A stretch of DNA of 64,000 bases from the NCBI GenBank assembly GCA_051881075.1, contig JBJEPE010000016.1, positions 18,800 to 82,799 on the forward strand. The letters run 5' to 3'. The number at the start of each line of letters is the position of its first letter. The stretch's first letter is position 1. The DNA is from RUG14223 sp051881075. Lineage in GTDB: Bacteria; Bacillota; Clostridia; Oscillospirales; Acutalibacteraceae. The translations under genes and the position numbers were made by a program. Positions 42,623 through 51,180 of the stretch are shown here, piece after piece. Below the pieces are notes generated by a model. That model saw only the letters and a list, made by a program, of their open reading frames with translations. It was not told the origin of the DNA and ran no database searches.

Positions 42623-43519
42623 TTAAATGGTATTGCGCTTTCTCTGCCAATCCTTTATGTTTTTGATCTCGTTGTACATGGCGACATAGCTTTCATGGCG
42701 TGAACGTTCAATTTTATTATCCTTAACTGCCTGCAAAACAGCACATCCCTTTTCGCAGGTGTGTGAGCATGATGTGAATTGGCAGTTGTCTATATAATCA
42801 GCAAAATCAGAAAAACAGAATTTTATCTGATCCTTTTCAATCATTTCATAGTGCTCGATATCAACGGTAGAAAACCCCGGTGTATCTGCTACATATCCCC
42901 CATTCACTTTAAAAAGCTCTACCTGTCTTGTGGTGTGTCTTCCTCTACCCAGCTTCTTGCTTATATCACCGGTATCAAGATCAAGGTCAGGGAAAAGCGA
43001 GTTTATAAGCGTACTTTTACCAACGCCGGAGTTACCGATAAATGCAGTAAATTTGTTTGGCAACAATTTACGTATTTCATCTAAACCGTCATTGCTGAAT
43101 TTAGTTGTGCATATAGTTTTGATGCCTGAGTGTGTATATATATCGTATAATTGCTTAGCCGAGCTTAAATCTGACTTAGTTATAGCCAAAATTGGTGTTA
43201 TATCTTTATTAACCGCAGCAGCAATCATCTTGTCAATGATGATGGTATTGGGTTGAGGATCACATACTGATGCAACTATTATCAGATTATCCAAATTCGC
43301 CATAGGCGGTCTTACTATGCTGTTTCTTCGTGGCAGAATGCTCTCTAAAGTAGAGTAGCCGTTTTCCTGTACTGTGATTTTTACTTTATCACCTGCATAC
43401 GGAGATATTCCCTGTTTACGAAAAAGTCCACGTGCCTTACATTCATAAGTAATACCGTCACAGTCGACGTAATAAAAACCGCCTATTCCTTTTATCAGTA
43501 TTCCCTCTTTTTCAACCAT
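42623..43519 (-). CDS. rsgA: ribosome small subunit-dependent GTPase A
   Basis: 298 residues, circularly permuted GTPase: OB-fold first, then G4 (ITKSD), G1 (GNSGVGKSTL) and G3 (DTPGF), ending with a zinc-knuckle (CQFTSCSHTCEKGC). It assists late 30S maturation. ATG 43519 is chosen over an upstream in-frame codon at 43537 because GAGAGG then precedes it. It follows prkC as in Bacillus, although the rpe and thiamine genes often found next are absent here. Confidence 0.94.
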   Translation of the reverse strand: MVEKEGILIKGIGGFYYVDCDGITYECKARGLFRKQGISPYAGDKVKITVQENGYSTLESILPRRNSIVRPPMANLDNLIIVASVCDPQPNTIIIDKMIAAAVNKDITPILAITKSDLSSAKQLYDIYTHSGIKTICTTKFSNDGLDEIRKLLPNKFTAFIGNSGVGKSTLINSLFPDLDLDTGDISKKLGRGRHTTRQVELFKVNGGYVADTPGFSTVDIEHYEMIEKDQIKFCFSDFADYIDNCQFTSCSHTCEKGCAVLQAVKDNKIERSRHESYVAMYNEIKNIKDWQRKRNTI

Positions 43520-43614
43520 AAATTTATAACCTCTCAAATATAAATTCTGCGATGTACAGAAACATCGCAGAATATTTTTGTTTATTGCTTTTTAAAATTA
43601 ATTCAATTAATCTA

Positions 43615-45747
43615 TCAACCTAAACCTTCATCGTCATCACCGAGTTCGTCGGAAGGATCTTCGATGCCAGACTCATCACCCGAAGTTTCGCTACTGATTG
43701 GATCATCAATAGGCGGTTCGCTGCTGACTGGATCGTCTATTACCGGATCCGGATTTGAGGACGATACGTCAGTGTGCGGCGGAATATAATCTCTTTGAGT
43801 TGTCTGAGTTACTTTCTTAGTATCAAAGTTTGCTTCAAATACTGCATATTCCTGTCCTTCTATCTGAACAACTATTGTACTCTTACCTGAGATACCTGTT
43901 ACTGAGATAGTATATTTGCTGTTATAGTATGGAACTACAGTCTTTGAATATTCAGAATCCACTACACCGTCGATGATAACTTTGAGGTAAACGGAATCTT
44001 TTACATCTGACGGTAAATCAACGTATACGTCAAGTGTGACTTCTTCGGGTTCTATAATACCCTCACTGATAACTACGGTAACCTCTGTACCCTCTGCTAC
44101 AGTTGAATTATAGAGCGGTGATTGACTGATTATTGTGCCCTTGGCCGCAGGGTCTTCCTTACTTGTTACTTTACTGTTTAAAACAAGAGAATATTTCTCA
44201 AGCTCATCCTTGGCTTCATCTACTGTAAGACCTATAAGGTTAGGCACGGATGTTTCTTTTTCCGCAGGCTTGGCGCTTACATATACCTGAACTATAGTAC
44301 CGATAGCAACCTCTTGGTATGCTTTCGGGAATGTTTCCTTAACATAGCCGATTAAAGTTTCTTCATCAACTATTTCTATTACTTCAATTTCAAGATTTGC
44401 TTTCTTGATTCTTTCTTCTGCATCCTTTAACTCACGTCCTACAACGTCCGGTACAGGTACAAGCGTTGCGGTAGAGTTTACGGTAAGTGTTATCTTAGCG
44501 TCAGCCTTAACCTTTTTTGAGTTTGCGGCAGGATCTTGCTTAAGAACTATACCCTCCGGTTTGCCGGGTTCGTAGGTGTTCTCGATAACGAAGTTGAACT
44601 TATATGCAGGATTCGCCTGTATATCCTCAAGCTTTTGATCAACAAAGTTAGGAATGTCAACGTCCTCTACAGCACTGGTTTCACAGGCTTGGAAGATTGC
44701 GAGCATACCGAATATCAGGGCTATTAAAACTACTGCGATTGAAACGCCGATTATAATACCTACTTTAGATTTCTTTTTAGAAGTACTGTCGTCGGGCTCA
44801 TAATCGTAATCGTCCTCCTCATCTTCTATGTCCTTATCTCTGTTGCGTATTGTGTTGATTGCGTCAACGTATTTTGTGGGGGTTTCATCCACAAAGTATG
44901 TGTATTGGAATTTAATGGACGGATTTTGTCTGAAAAGCTCGATATCTTCAAGCATATCACCTGCCGATAGATAACGCTTGGAGGCATCCTTTTGCATTGC
45001 CTTTAATGTTATTTCCTCCAGTCCGTCAGGGATAGAAGGATTAATGGTCTTAGGAGGCGTCGGTTCAGACTGTAACTGCATTATAGCAACTGAAACGGCA
45101 TTATCTGCATCAAACGGAAGTCTGCCTGTGAGCATCTCGTAAAGCATTACGCCTACAGAGTAAATGTCAGTCTTGCCGTCTGTTATATCGCCTCTGGCCT
45201 GCTCAGGTGCAATGTAGTGTACAGAGCCTATAGCCTTGTCTGTAATAGTACGTGTTTCGGTATTTGAAAATCTGGCAATACCAAAGTCGGTAACCTTTAT
45301 TGTGCCGTCCTGTAGGAGCATAATATTCTGAGGCTTGATATCTCTATGAATTATGCCTTTGTTATGTGCGTGCTCAAGTGCCTTAAGTATTTGGGTTGTA
45401 AAGTGTACGGCTTCTTTCCAGTTGATTTCACTTTGACTTGCAATGTACTCTTTAAGTGTAATACCGTCAATGTACTCCATAACAATGTACTGAATCATGT
45501 CACCGAAGCTTACATCGTAAACCTTAACTATGTTTGGATGAGAAAGTACAGCGATAGCTTTTGACTCATTTTTAAAGCGTCTTAAAAATTCATCGCTGTT
45601 AGAGTACTCATCTTTTAGAATTTTTATAGCTACAATACGGTCATCAATGGTGTCGTATGCGCGGTATACCATAGCCATACCGCCAACGCCTATCATTTCA
45701 TGTATTTCATAACGACCGTCAAGCTTTTTTCCGGTATATTTATCCAT
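43615..45747 (-). CDS. prkC: PASTA-domain Ser/Thr protein kinase
   Basis: 710 residues. Cytosolic Hanks-type kinase (GVGGMAMVYRA, VAIKIL, HRDIKPQNIML, DFGIARF, ~1-270), acidic linker, a single membrane helix (~350-372), three extracellular PASTA domains (PNFVDQKLEDI, PDVVGRELKDA, PNLIGLTVDEA), a beta-rich Ig-like domain and a Pro/Ser/Asp/Glu-rich C-terminal tail. PASTA domains bind muropeptides, so the kinase links cell-wall state or germination cues to phosphorylation. ATG 45747 follows AGGAGTG and overlaps the phosphatase gene by 8 bases, the conserved prpC-prkC pair. The acidic tail is an add-on not present in B. subtilis PrkC. Confidence 0.93.
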   Translation of the reverse strand: MDKYTGKKLDGRYEIHEMIGVGGMAMVYRAYDTIDDRIVAIKILKDEYSNSDEFLRRFKNESKAIAVLSHPNIVKVYDVSFGDMIQYIVMEYIDGITLKEYIASQSEINWKEAVHFTTQILKALEHAHNKGIIHRDIKPQNIMLLQDGTIKVTDFGIARFSNTETRTITDKAIGSVHYIAPEQARGDITDGKTDIYSVGVMLYEMLTGRLPFDADNAVSVAIMQLQSEPTPPKTINPSIPDGLEEITLKAMQKDASKRYLSAGDMLEDIELFRQNPSIKFQYTYFVDETPTKYVDAINTIRNRDKDIEDEEDDYDYEPDDSTSKKKSKVGIIIGVSIAVVLIALIFGMLAIFQACETSAVEDVDIPNFVDQKLEDIQANPAYKFNFVIENTYEPGKPEGIVLKQDPAANSKKVKADAKITLTVNSTATLVPVPDVVGRELKDAEERIKKANLEIEVIEIVDEETLIGYVKETFPKAYQEVAIGTIVQVYVSAKPAEKETSVPNLIGLTVDEAKDELEKYSLVLNSKVTSKEDPAAKGTIISQSPLYNSTVAEGTEVTVVISEGIIEPEEVTLDVYVDLPSDVKDSVYLKVIIDGVVDSEYSKTVVPYYNSKYTISVTGISGKSTIVVQIEGQEYAVFEANFDTKKVTQTTQRDYIPPHTDVSSSNPDPVIDDPVSSEPPIDDPISSETSGDESGIEDPSDELGDDDEGLG

Positions 45748-46504
45748 TTGTTGCACTCCTGTCCGAATAATTTTCATTATCTGCACAAATAACTGCAACG
45801 GTGATGTTATCACTGCCGCCCTGCTTGTTTGCTGATTTTATCAATCTGTCCGCAAGTTCGTTATATGTGCAATTATTTATTATATTATTAAGCTTATCAG
45901 AATCAAAATAATTTGATAAGCCGTCAGTACAAAGTAATAGCAGTTCACCCTTTAAGAAAGGAAAGGATATATAGTCCTCCCTAACCTCTTTATCAACGCC
46001 CAAAGCTCTGGTAATGTAATTTCTTCCCGGATGAATTCTGGCCTGTTCTTCGGTTATTTCTCCTCTGTTGACCATTTCCTGTACAAAGGAATGATCAAGC
46101 GTGATCCTCTTAAGGTCGCCGTAGCTTATCAAATATGCTCGGCTGTCACCCACATGGGCAACGTGTGCCACTGAGTCCTTGATTACTGCAACTACAGCCG
46201 TAGTTCCCATGCCGGAAAGCTCACGCTCTGACATTGATTTTTCATAGACCTGTTTATTGGCTTCTACTATAGCTTCAGATATCATACCGTGAATTTCATC
46301 ATCGGTTATAGTTTGTATTCTTCTGTCGAATATATCGGCAATTATATTTACTGCCATTGAGCTTGCGATATTTCCTCCGTTTGCTCCGCCCATTCCGTCA
46401 CAAACGGCAACCCAAGCGCAATTATCAGATAGTTTTCGATATTTATAAGCATCTTGATTGTTATCTCTTACCAAACCGACATCGGTTTTGCAAATTATAT
46501 TCAA
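45740..46504 (-). CDS. prpC: PP2C-family protein phosphatase
   Basis: 254-residue metal-dependent Ser/Thr phosphatase that counteracts PrkC. PPM motifs: DNNQDA, VCDGMGG, HVGDSRAY, LCTDGLSNY and GGSDNITVAV. The best start is TTG 46504 (MNIICKTDVG) seven bases after GGGAGG; a longer frame to 46519 begins before that RBS. It is translationally coupled to prkC through the 8-base overlap. Confidence 0.93.
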   Translation of the reverse strand: MNIICKTDVGLVRDNNQDAYKYRKLSDNCAWVAVCDGMGGANGGNIASSMAVNIIADIFDRRIQTITDDEIHGMISEAIVEANKQVYEKSMSERELSGMGTTAVVAVIKDSVAHVAHVGDSRAYLISYGDLKRITLDHSFVQEMVNRGEITEEQARIHPGRNYITRALGVDKEVREDYISFPFLKGELLLLCTDGLSNYFDSDKLNNIINNCTYNELADRLIKSANKQGGSDNITVAVICADNENYSDRSATNG

Positions 46505-46540
46505 AGTTATGCCTCCCAACGCATAGAACCGGAAATACTT

Positions 46541-47563
46541 TTATTTATTATGCCTACCTCTAAGCTGTCCGCAAGCGGCATCTATATCTGAACCAAGTGT
46601 ACGCCGTACTGTAGCGGCTATACCCCTGCTCTCAAGAATTTTGCAAAAGCTTAAAAGTCTGTCTTTCTTACTTTTGCGATAATTTGTTTCAGTTACCGAA
46701 TTTACGGGGATTAGATTTACATGGCACAGCATACCCTTAAGCCTTGATGCAAGCTCATACGCACACTCATCGCTGTCGTTTACTCCGTCTATCATGGCAT
46801 ATTCAAAGCTAATGCGGCGTCCGGTGACTGATGCGTATTTTCTGCAAGCCTTCAGAAGCTCATCAATAGGATAACGTTTATTTATCGGCATTGTTTTGCT
46901 TCTTATTTCATCATTTGGGGCATGAAGTGATATAGAAAGCGTAAGCTGTAAACGCTCGTTCATTAAATCGTATATTCTATCCACCAGACCGCAGGTAGAC
47001 AATGAAATATGCCTCATACCTATGTTAAGTCCGTCGTCAGAAGAAACAAGGCGTAAAAATCTGAGTACATTATCGTAATTATCAAGAGGTTCACCCATGC
47101 CCATAAGAACAATGTTTGAGATGCGTATGCCCGTATCTCTTTGCGCCGCCTCTATCTGAGCGAGCATCTCTGACGCGGTAAGGCTACGTCTGAATCCACC
47201 CTTGCCTGTAGCGCAAAATGTACAACCCATTTTACAACCTACTTGTGTAGATATACATATCGAATAGCCATGGTGATACTGCATAAGTACAGATTCTATA
47301 AGTTCACCGTCGTTAAGCGAAAATAAATACTTCACGGTATTATCATAAGCCGAAATCTGTTTTTTTTCAATATTTGCTACAGAGATGTAATAATTTTTTT
47401 CTAAATTTTCTTTTATTGACTTTGGAATGTTACACATTTGCTCAAAAGCTGTAACCCCTTTGTTAAGCCAGCCGTAAATTTGTTTTGCCCTGTATTCCGG
47501 ATATCCGAGAGCCGTAATCGACTGTTTTAACTCATCATAATACATTGATTTGATATCTATCAA
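46541..47563 (-). CDS. rlmN: 23S rRNA/tRNA (adenine C2) methyltransferase
   Basis: 340-residue radical-SAM enzyme methylating A2503 of 23S rRNA and A37 of some tRNAs. The cluster motif CKMGCTFCATG is followed by GMGEPLDNYDNV and a C-terminal GSDIDAACGQLRG carrying the methyl-carrying Cys. The frame begins with TTG (47563) after GCAGGTG, two bases beyond the rsmB stop; ATG at codon 7 is an alternative. Part of the conserved rsmB-rlmN-prpC-prkC-rsgA operon. Confidence 0.94.
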   Translation of the reverse strand: MIDIKSMYYDELKQSITALGYPEYRAKQIYGWLNKGVTAFEQMCNIPKSIKENLEKNYYISVANIEKKQISAYDNTVKYLFSLNDGELIESVLMQYHHGYSICISTQVGCKMGCTFCATGKGGFRRSLTASEMLAQIEAAQRDTGIRISNIVLMGMGEPLDNYDNVLRFLRLVSSDDGLNIGMRHISLSTCGLVDRIYDLMNERLQLTLSISLHAPNDEIRSKTMPINKRYPIDELLKACRKYASVTGRRISFEYAMIDGVNDSDECAYELASRLKGMLCHVNLIPVNSVTETNYRKSKKDRLLSFCKILESRGIAATVRRTLGSDIDAACGQLRGRHNK

Positions 47564-47565
47564 AA

Positions 47566-48891
47566 TTACACCTGCTTTTTAAACGCACTAATAAAGAAAC
47601 CGTCTGCCCCATCACTTTGCGGAAATACAGTAAGCATATTTGTCGGTTCGGCTGTTTTTCTTGTTACATATTCGGGAATATTAAGCTCAAGCGGGACGAA
47701 ATCTTTATTTTCTTTCAAAAACTTTTTTGCTACTTCATTGTTTTCGGCAGGATTTAACGTACAGGTAGAATATATCAGTGTACCGCCGTTTTTTACAATC
47801 TTAGAGCTATTAATTAAAATCTCATATTGTATGCTCGGTAATGTATGTATTCCCGTGTCCTCTTTGTAACGTATTTCCGGTTTTCTGCGTAATATACCAA
47901 GCCCCGAGCAAGGCGCATCACACAGAACAACATCGGCCTTAAGCTCACATTTATCGCATTTAGCATCTCTGATACTACTGGATATTATGCTTATTCCCAA
48001 GCGTTTAGCCCCGTCATTTATAAGCTTAATACGGTTTTCATATAAATCAAAGGCAAAAATCTTACCATCATTATTCATAATCTGTGCCATAGTAAAGCTT
48101 TTGCCTCCGGGGGCTGCGCAAACGTCTACAACGGTGTATCCGCTTTTAACTCCGGTAAGCTCACAGCAAAGCTGAGAGGCAAGATCCTGAACATGAAACA
48201 GACCTTCTTTAAACTCAGTTATATGTTTTAATGAGCCGCTGTTTTGTAACATTATACAATTTTTATGATGCAAATTGCCGTTTATGCCATTTTCGGCAAG
48301 CTTTGCAATAAGTGCATCATCGGTGGTTTTTATATTATTTACACGTACGGTGAGCGGTGGCCTGCCGCAAAGCGTTTGTAAAATTTGAACTGTAATATCT
48401 TCACCGTAAGAATTTAGCCAAAGACTGACTATATCCTGTGGGCAAGAGTATTTTACAGATAAATAGCTTTTTAAATCTGATTTGTCAGGCAGTTTATATT
48501 TACATTCGGCACGTGCAAGACTCCTTAAAATGCCGTTTATAAATCCGGAGGCGTGAAAAAGCTTGTACTTTTTTGCAAGCTTAACACTCTCGTTTACAGC
48601 GGCACTCTGAGGAACCTTGTCCATGAAAATAAGCTGGTAAACGCCCATTCTCAATATGCAAAGTGCTTCTTTTTCGATTTTTTTAAGACGTATTGTTGAG
48701 TACTGCCTTATTATATAGTCAAGCGTTATTTTACGCTCAAGTACTCCGTAGAAAAGTGCGGAGATAAATTTTTTATCCATAGGAGTGAGATTGTCGTCAT
48801 CAAGCAACGAGTCGATAACAAGGTTAGAGTATGCGTCATCAATATCTATTCGCAACAGTGCCTTAAATACAATATCTCTGGGATTGCTCAT
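47566..48891 (-). CDS. rsmB: 16S rRNA (cytosine967-C5) methyltransferase
   Basis: 441 residues: an N-terminal NusB-like RNA-binding domain (ALLRIDIDDAYSNLVID, ~1-140) fused to a SAM methyltransferase with motif I DVCAAPGGKS, DAPCSGLG (motif IV with Cys) and the catalytic STCTLNPAEN. Position between the zinc peptidase and rlmN is conserved in Clostridia. It is two to three bases from each neighbour, so cotranscribed. Confidence 0.93.
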   Translation of the reverse strand: MSNPRDIVFKALLRIDIDDAYSNLVIDSLLDDDNLTPMDKKFISALFYGVLERKITLDYIIRQYSTIRLKKIEKEALCILRMGVYQLIFMDKVPQSAAVNESVKLAKKYKLFHASGFINGILRSLARAECKYKLPDKSDLKSYLSVKYSCPQDIVSLWLNSYGEDITVQILQTLCGRPPLTVRVNNIKTTDDALIAKLAENGINGNLHHKNCIMLQNSGSLKHITEFKEGLFHVQDLASQLCCELTGVKSGYTVVDVCAAPGGKSFTMAQIMNNDGKIFAFDLYENRIKLINDGAKRLGISIISSSIRDAKCDKCELKADVVLCDAPCSGLGILRRKPEIRYKEDTGIHTLPSIQYEILINSSKIVKNGGTLIYSTCTLNPAENNEVAKKFLKENKDFVPLELNIPEYVTRKTAEPTNMLTVFPQSDGADGFFISAFKKQV

Positions 48892-48894
48892 GCC

Positions 48895-49608
48895 TTAATC
48901 ACGTCCTCCACGTCTTCCGCCAGCAATAAGTATAAGTCTTAAAAGGTTCATAAGTGCCGAGAACATAGAAGCAACGTATGTCATAGCGGCGGCTGTAAGT
49001 ACCTTCTTGGCTCCGTTTAGCTCGGATGTATCAAGCAGTCCGTATTGACCGATATAGGCAAGAGCTCTTTTGCTTGCGTTAAACTCTATAGGTAATGTGA
49101 TAACCGTCATAGCGAAGCAAGAAGCATATAAAAGTATACCTATACGAACAACGATATCATATTGAACAGGCAACAAAAAGCCTATAAGAATAAGCGGTAT
49201 AGCCAGCACAGAGCCTATTCTCGCAATCGGCATCAAAACACGCTTTAAAGATACGGGAGAATAGTTTGTAGCATACTGCACGGCATGACCCGCCTCATGA
49301 CAGGCCACACAAACAGAGGCGATTGATGTGCCGGAATAAACGCTTGTAGAAAGCCTTATCACATTTGCGGTAGGATCGAAATGATCGTTAAAGTCACCGT
49401 TTATACATACAACGGCAACATTCGTTATACCGAATTGCGATAACATTCTTTGAGCCGCTTGCTCACCCGTCATACGCCTTGAATTGGCAATCTTTGAGTA
49501 TGAATTAAGACGGTTTTTTACCATTATCTGTGCTATCATAGCAAAGATAAGCGCAGGAATTACTAAAATAATGTAATAAATATCAATACCATAATAATAA
49601 TACGGCAT
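48895..49608 (-). CDS. YugP-family zinc metallopeptidase (membrane)
   Basis: 237 residues with an N-terminal helix, the zincin motif HEAGH in VACHEAGHAVQYA, and two further hydrophobic segments. The tail is Gly/Arg-rich. The family (PF04298 type) is common in Firmicutes, is often found beside rsmB in Clostridia and has no settled substrate. ATG 49608 follows GGAGGTAGCT; an earlier in-frame ATG at 49635 precedes the RBS. Confidence 0.88.
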   Translation of the reverse strand: MPYYYYGIDIYYIILVIPALIFAMIAQIMVKNRLNSYSKIANSRRMTGEQAAQRMLSQFGITNVAVVCINGDFNDHFDPTANVIRLSTSVYSGTSIASVCVACHEAGHAVQYATNYSPVSLKRVLMPIARIGSVLAIPLILIGFLLPVQYDIVVRIGILLYASCFAMTVITLPIEFNASKRALAYIGQYGLLDTSELNGAKKVLTAAAMTYVASMFSALMNLLRLILIAGGRRGGRD

Positions 49609-49681
49609 AGCTACCTCCATTTGCTTAAAAAGCATAAGTTAAAGTTTATATTAAAGTTCAAAATGCCAAAAAGCATATAAA

Positions 49682-50602
49682 CTAAATACCCAAGTATTTG
49701 CTGTCAAGCTTATTACCTCTTAAAAAATCAGAAGCCGTCATCCTCTTTTTTCCTTCAAGCTGCACTTCAAGAAGTTCTACAGATCCTTCACCGCAGGCAA
49801 CAACAAGCGGATTTAAGCTTAGTATTTCCCCAACCTGACCTTTTTTGTCGGAAATAGCGGTTTTGTGTATTTTTAAAGTTTTACCGTTTACGGTAGTAAT
49901 TGCAGATGGCCACGGGTACAATCCCCTGACCTTATTATGAATGTTAAAACAGGTATCTGACCAATCTATCTTTGAAAGAGAACGTTCAAGCATAGGCGCA
50001 TAATTTGAAAGTGACGAATCCTGCTTGGTACGTGTAAGCGTACCGTTTTTCAGTTCATCAAGAGTCTTAACGATAAGCTTTGCGCCCATTTGTGCCAGCC
50101 TGTCGTGCAACTGCTCGGCATTTTCATTTATATCTATATTAGTAGTTTCTGACAGAAGCATATCTCCTGTATCAATCCCTACGTCCATCATCATAGTTGT
50201 AACACCCGTATGCTTTTCACCGTTTATAATAGACCATTGAATAGGTGCCGCACCTCTGTACTTAGGCAATAGTGAAGCGTGTACGTTGATACAGCCGTAT
50301 TTAGGGAGATCAAGCACTGCTTTAGGCAAAATTTTGCCGTAGGCAACAACTACGACAACATCCGGTGCTATATCCGACAGCAGCTTTAAAGCCTCTTCAT
50401 TATTTTTTAGCGAGGTAGGCTGATATACCGTTAAATTATGCTCGGTAGCAAATACTTTTACCGGTGGCGGTGTAAGTGTATATCCCCTGCCCTTAGGCTT
50501 ATCCGGCTGTGTATAAACAGCGGCTATTTCATGACCCGCATTGTATAATGCTTCTATACACGGTACGGAGAAATCAGGTGTACCCATAAAAACTAATTTC
50601 AT
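49682..50602 (-). CDS. fmt: methionyl-tRNA formyltransferase
   Basis: 306 residues. Formylates initiator Met-tRNA. N-terminal MKLVFMGTPDFSVP, catalytic core with the NVHASLLPKYRGAAPIQW loop (Asn, His) and D in DVGIDTGDML, and a C-terminal OB-like tRNA-binding domain. ATG 50602 gives the canonical N-terminus and has GAGGTGAT upstream. It is encoded next to def, whose enzyme removes the formyl group later. Confidence 0.95.
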   Translation of the reverse strand: MKLVFMGTPDFSVPCIEALYNAGHEIAAVYTQPDKPKGRGYTLTPPPVKVFATEHNLTVYQPTSLKNNEEALKLLSDIAPDVVVVVAYGKILPKAVLDLPKYGCINVHASLLPKYRGAAPIQWSIINGEKHTGVTTMMMDVGIDTGDMLLSETTNIDINENAEQLHDRLAQMGAKLIVKTLDELKNGTLTRTKQDSSLSNYAPMLERSLSKIDWSDTCFNIHNKVRGLYPWPSAITTVNGKTLKIHKTAISDKKGQVGEILSLNPLVVACGEGSVELLEVQLEGKKRMTASDFLRGNKLDSKYLGI

Positions 50603-50631
50603 ATCAAAAATCACCTCATAGCTCTAAAAAT

Positions 50632-50690
50632 CCAGTAATAATCGAACAGTACAATATGTAAAGTGTATTGACTTTACATAAGATTTAATA
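50632..50690. repeat. partial copy of the dispersed AT-rich motif family
   Basis: AATCGAACAGTACAATATG, then a GTAAAGTGTATTGACTTTAC stem. Similar strings (AATCGAATAGTACGCAAT near 42575, GTACAAAATGTAAAG near 23785) occur in other spacers. Confidence 0.35.
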
Positions 50691-50693
50691 AGA

Positions 50694-51161
50694 TTAACTG
50701 TCAATTTCGTTTGGATCAAGCATACGGATGGCAACACTTTTGAAGAGTTTACCGTCAAGATGGTCAAGCTCGTGACAGAAAGCTCTTGCCATTAAGCCTT
50801 CACCTGAAACCGTAAATTCTTTACCGAATCTATCCTGTGCCTTTACGGTAACAAACATAGGACGCTGTGTAATTCCCCACTCACCGGGGCATGACAGACA
50901 GCCCTCTGTTTCTTGCTGTGAGCCGCTTTGTTCAATTATTGTCGGGTTGATAAGCTCGATTATCTTTTCACCGTCATCAACAATCACGGCTCTGCGTAAT
51001 ACACCTACCTGGGGTGCTGCAAGACCTACACCGTTGGCAAGCTTAAGTGTTTCTGCCATATCATCAAGTAATGTGGCAAGCTTATTATCAAATTTCTCTA
51101 CAGGACGGCATACTTTTGCAAGCACATCGTCCCCTTCTTTAACAATGTTTCTGATTGCCAT
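50694..51161 (-). CDS. def: peptide deformylase
   Basis: 155-residue metalloenzyme that removes the N-formyl group from nascent proteins. All three motifs are present: GVGLAAPQVG, EGCLSCPG (metal Cys) and HELDHLDG (metal His pair and catalytic Glu). RBS AAAGGAGG. Lies between priA and fmt, as in many Firmicutes. Confidence 0.96.
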   Translation of the reverse strand: MAIRNIVKEGDDVLAKVCRPVEKFDNKLATLLDDMAETLKLANGVGLAAPQVGVLRRAVIVDDGEKIIELINPTIIEQSGSQQETEGCLSCPGEWGITQRPMFVTVKAQDRFGKEFTVSGEGLMARAFCHELDHLDGKLFKSVAIRMLDPNEIDS

Positions 51162-51180
51162 AATAAAACTTTACCTCCTT

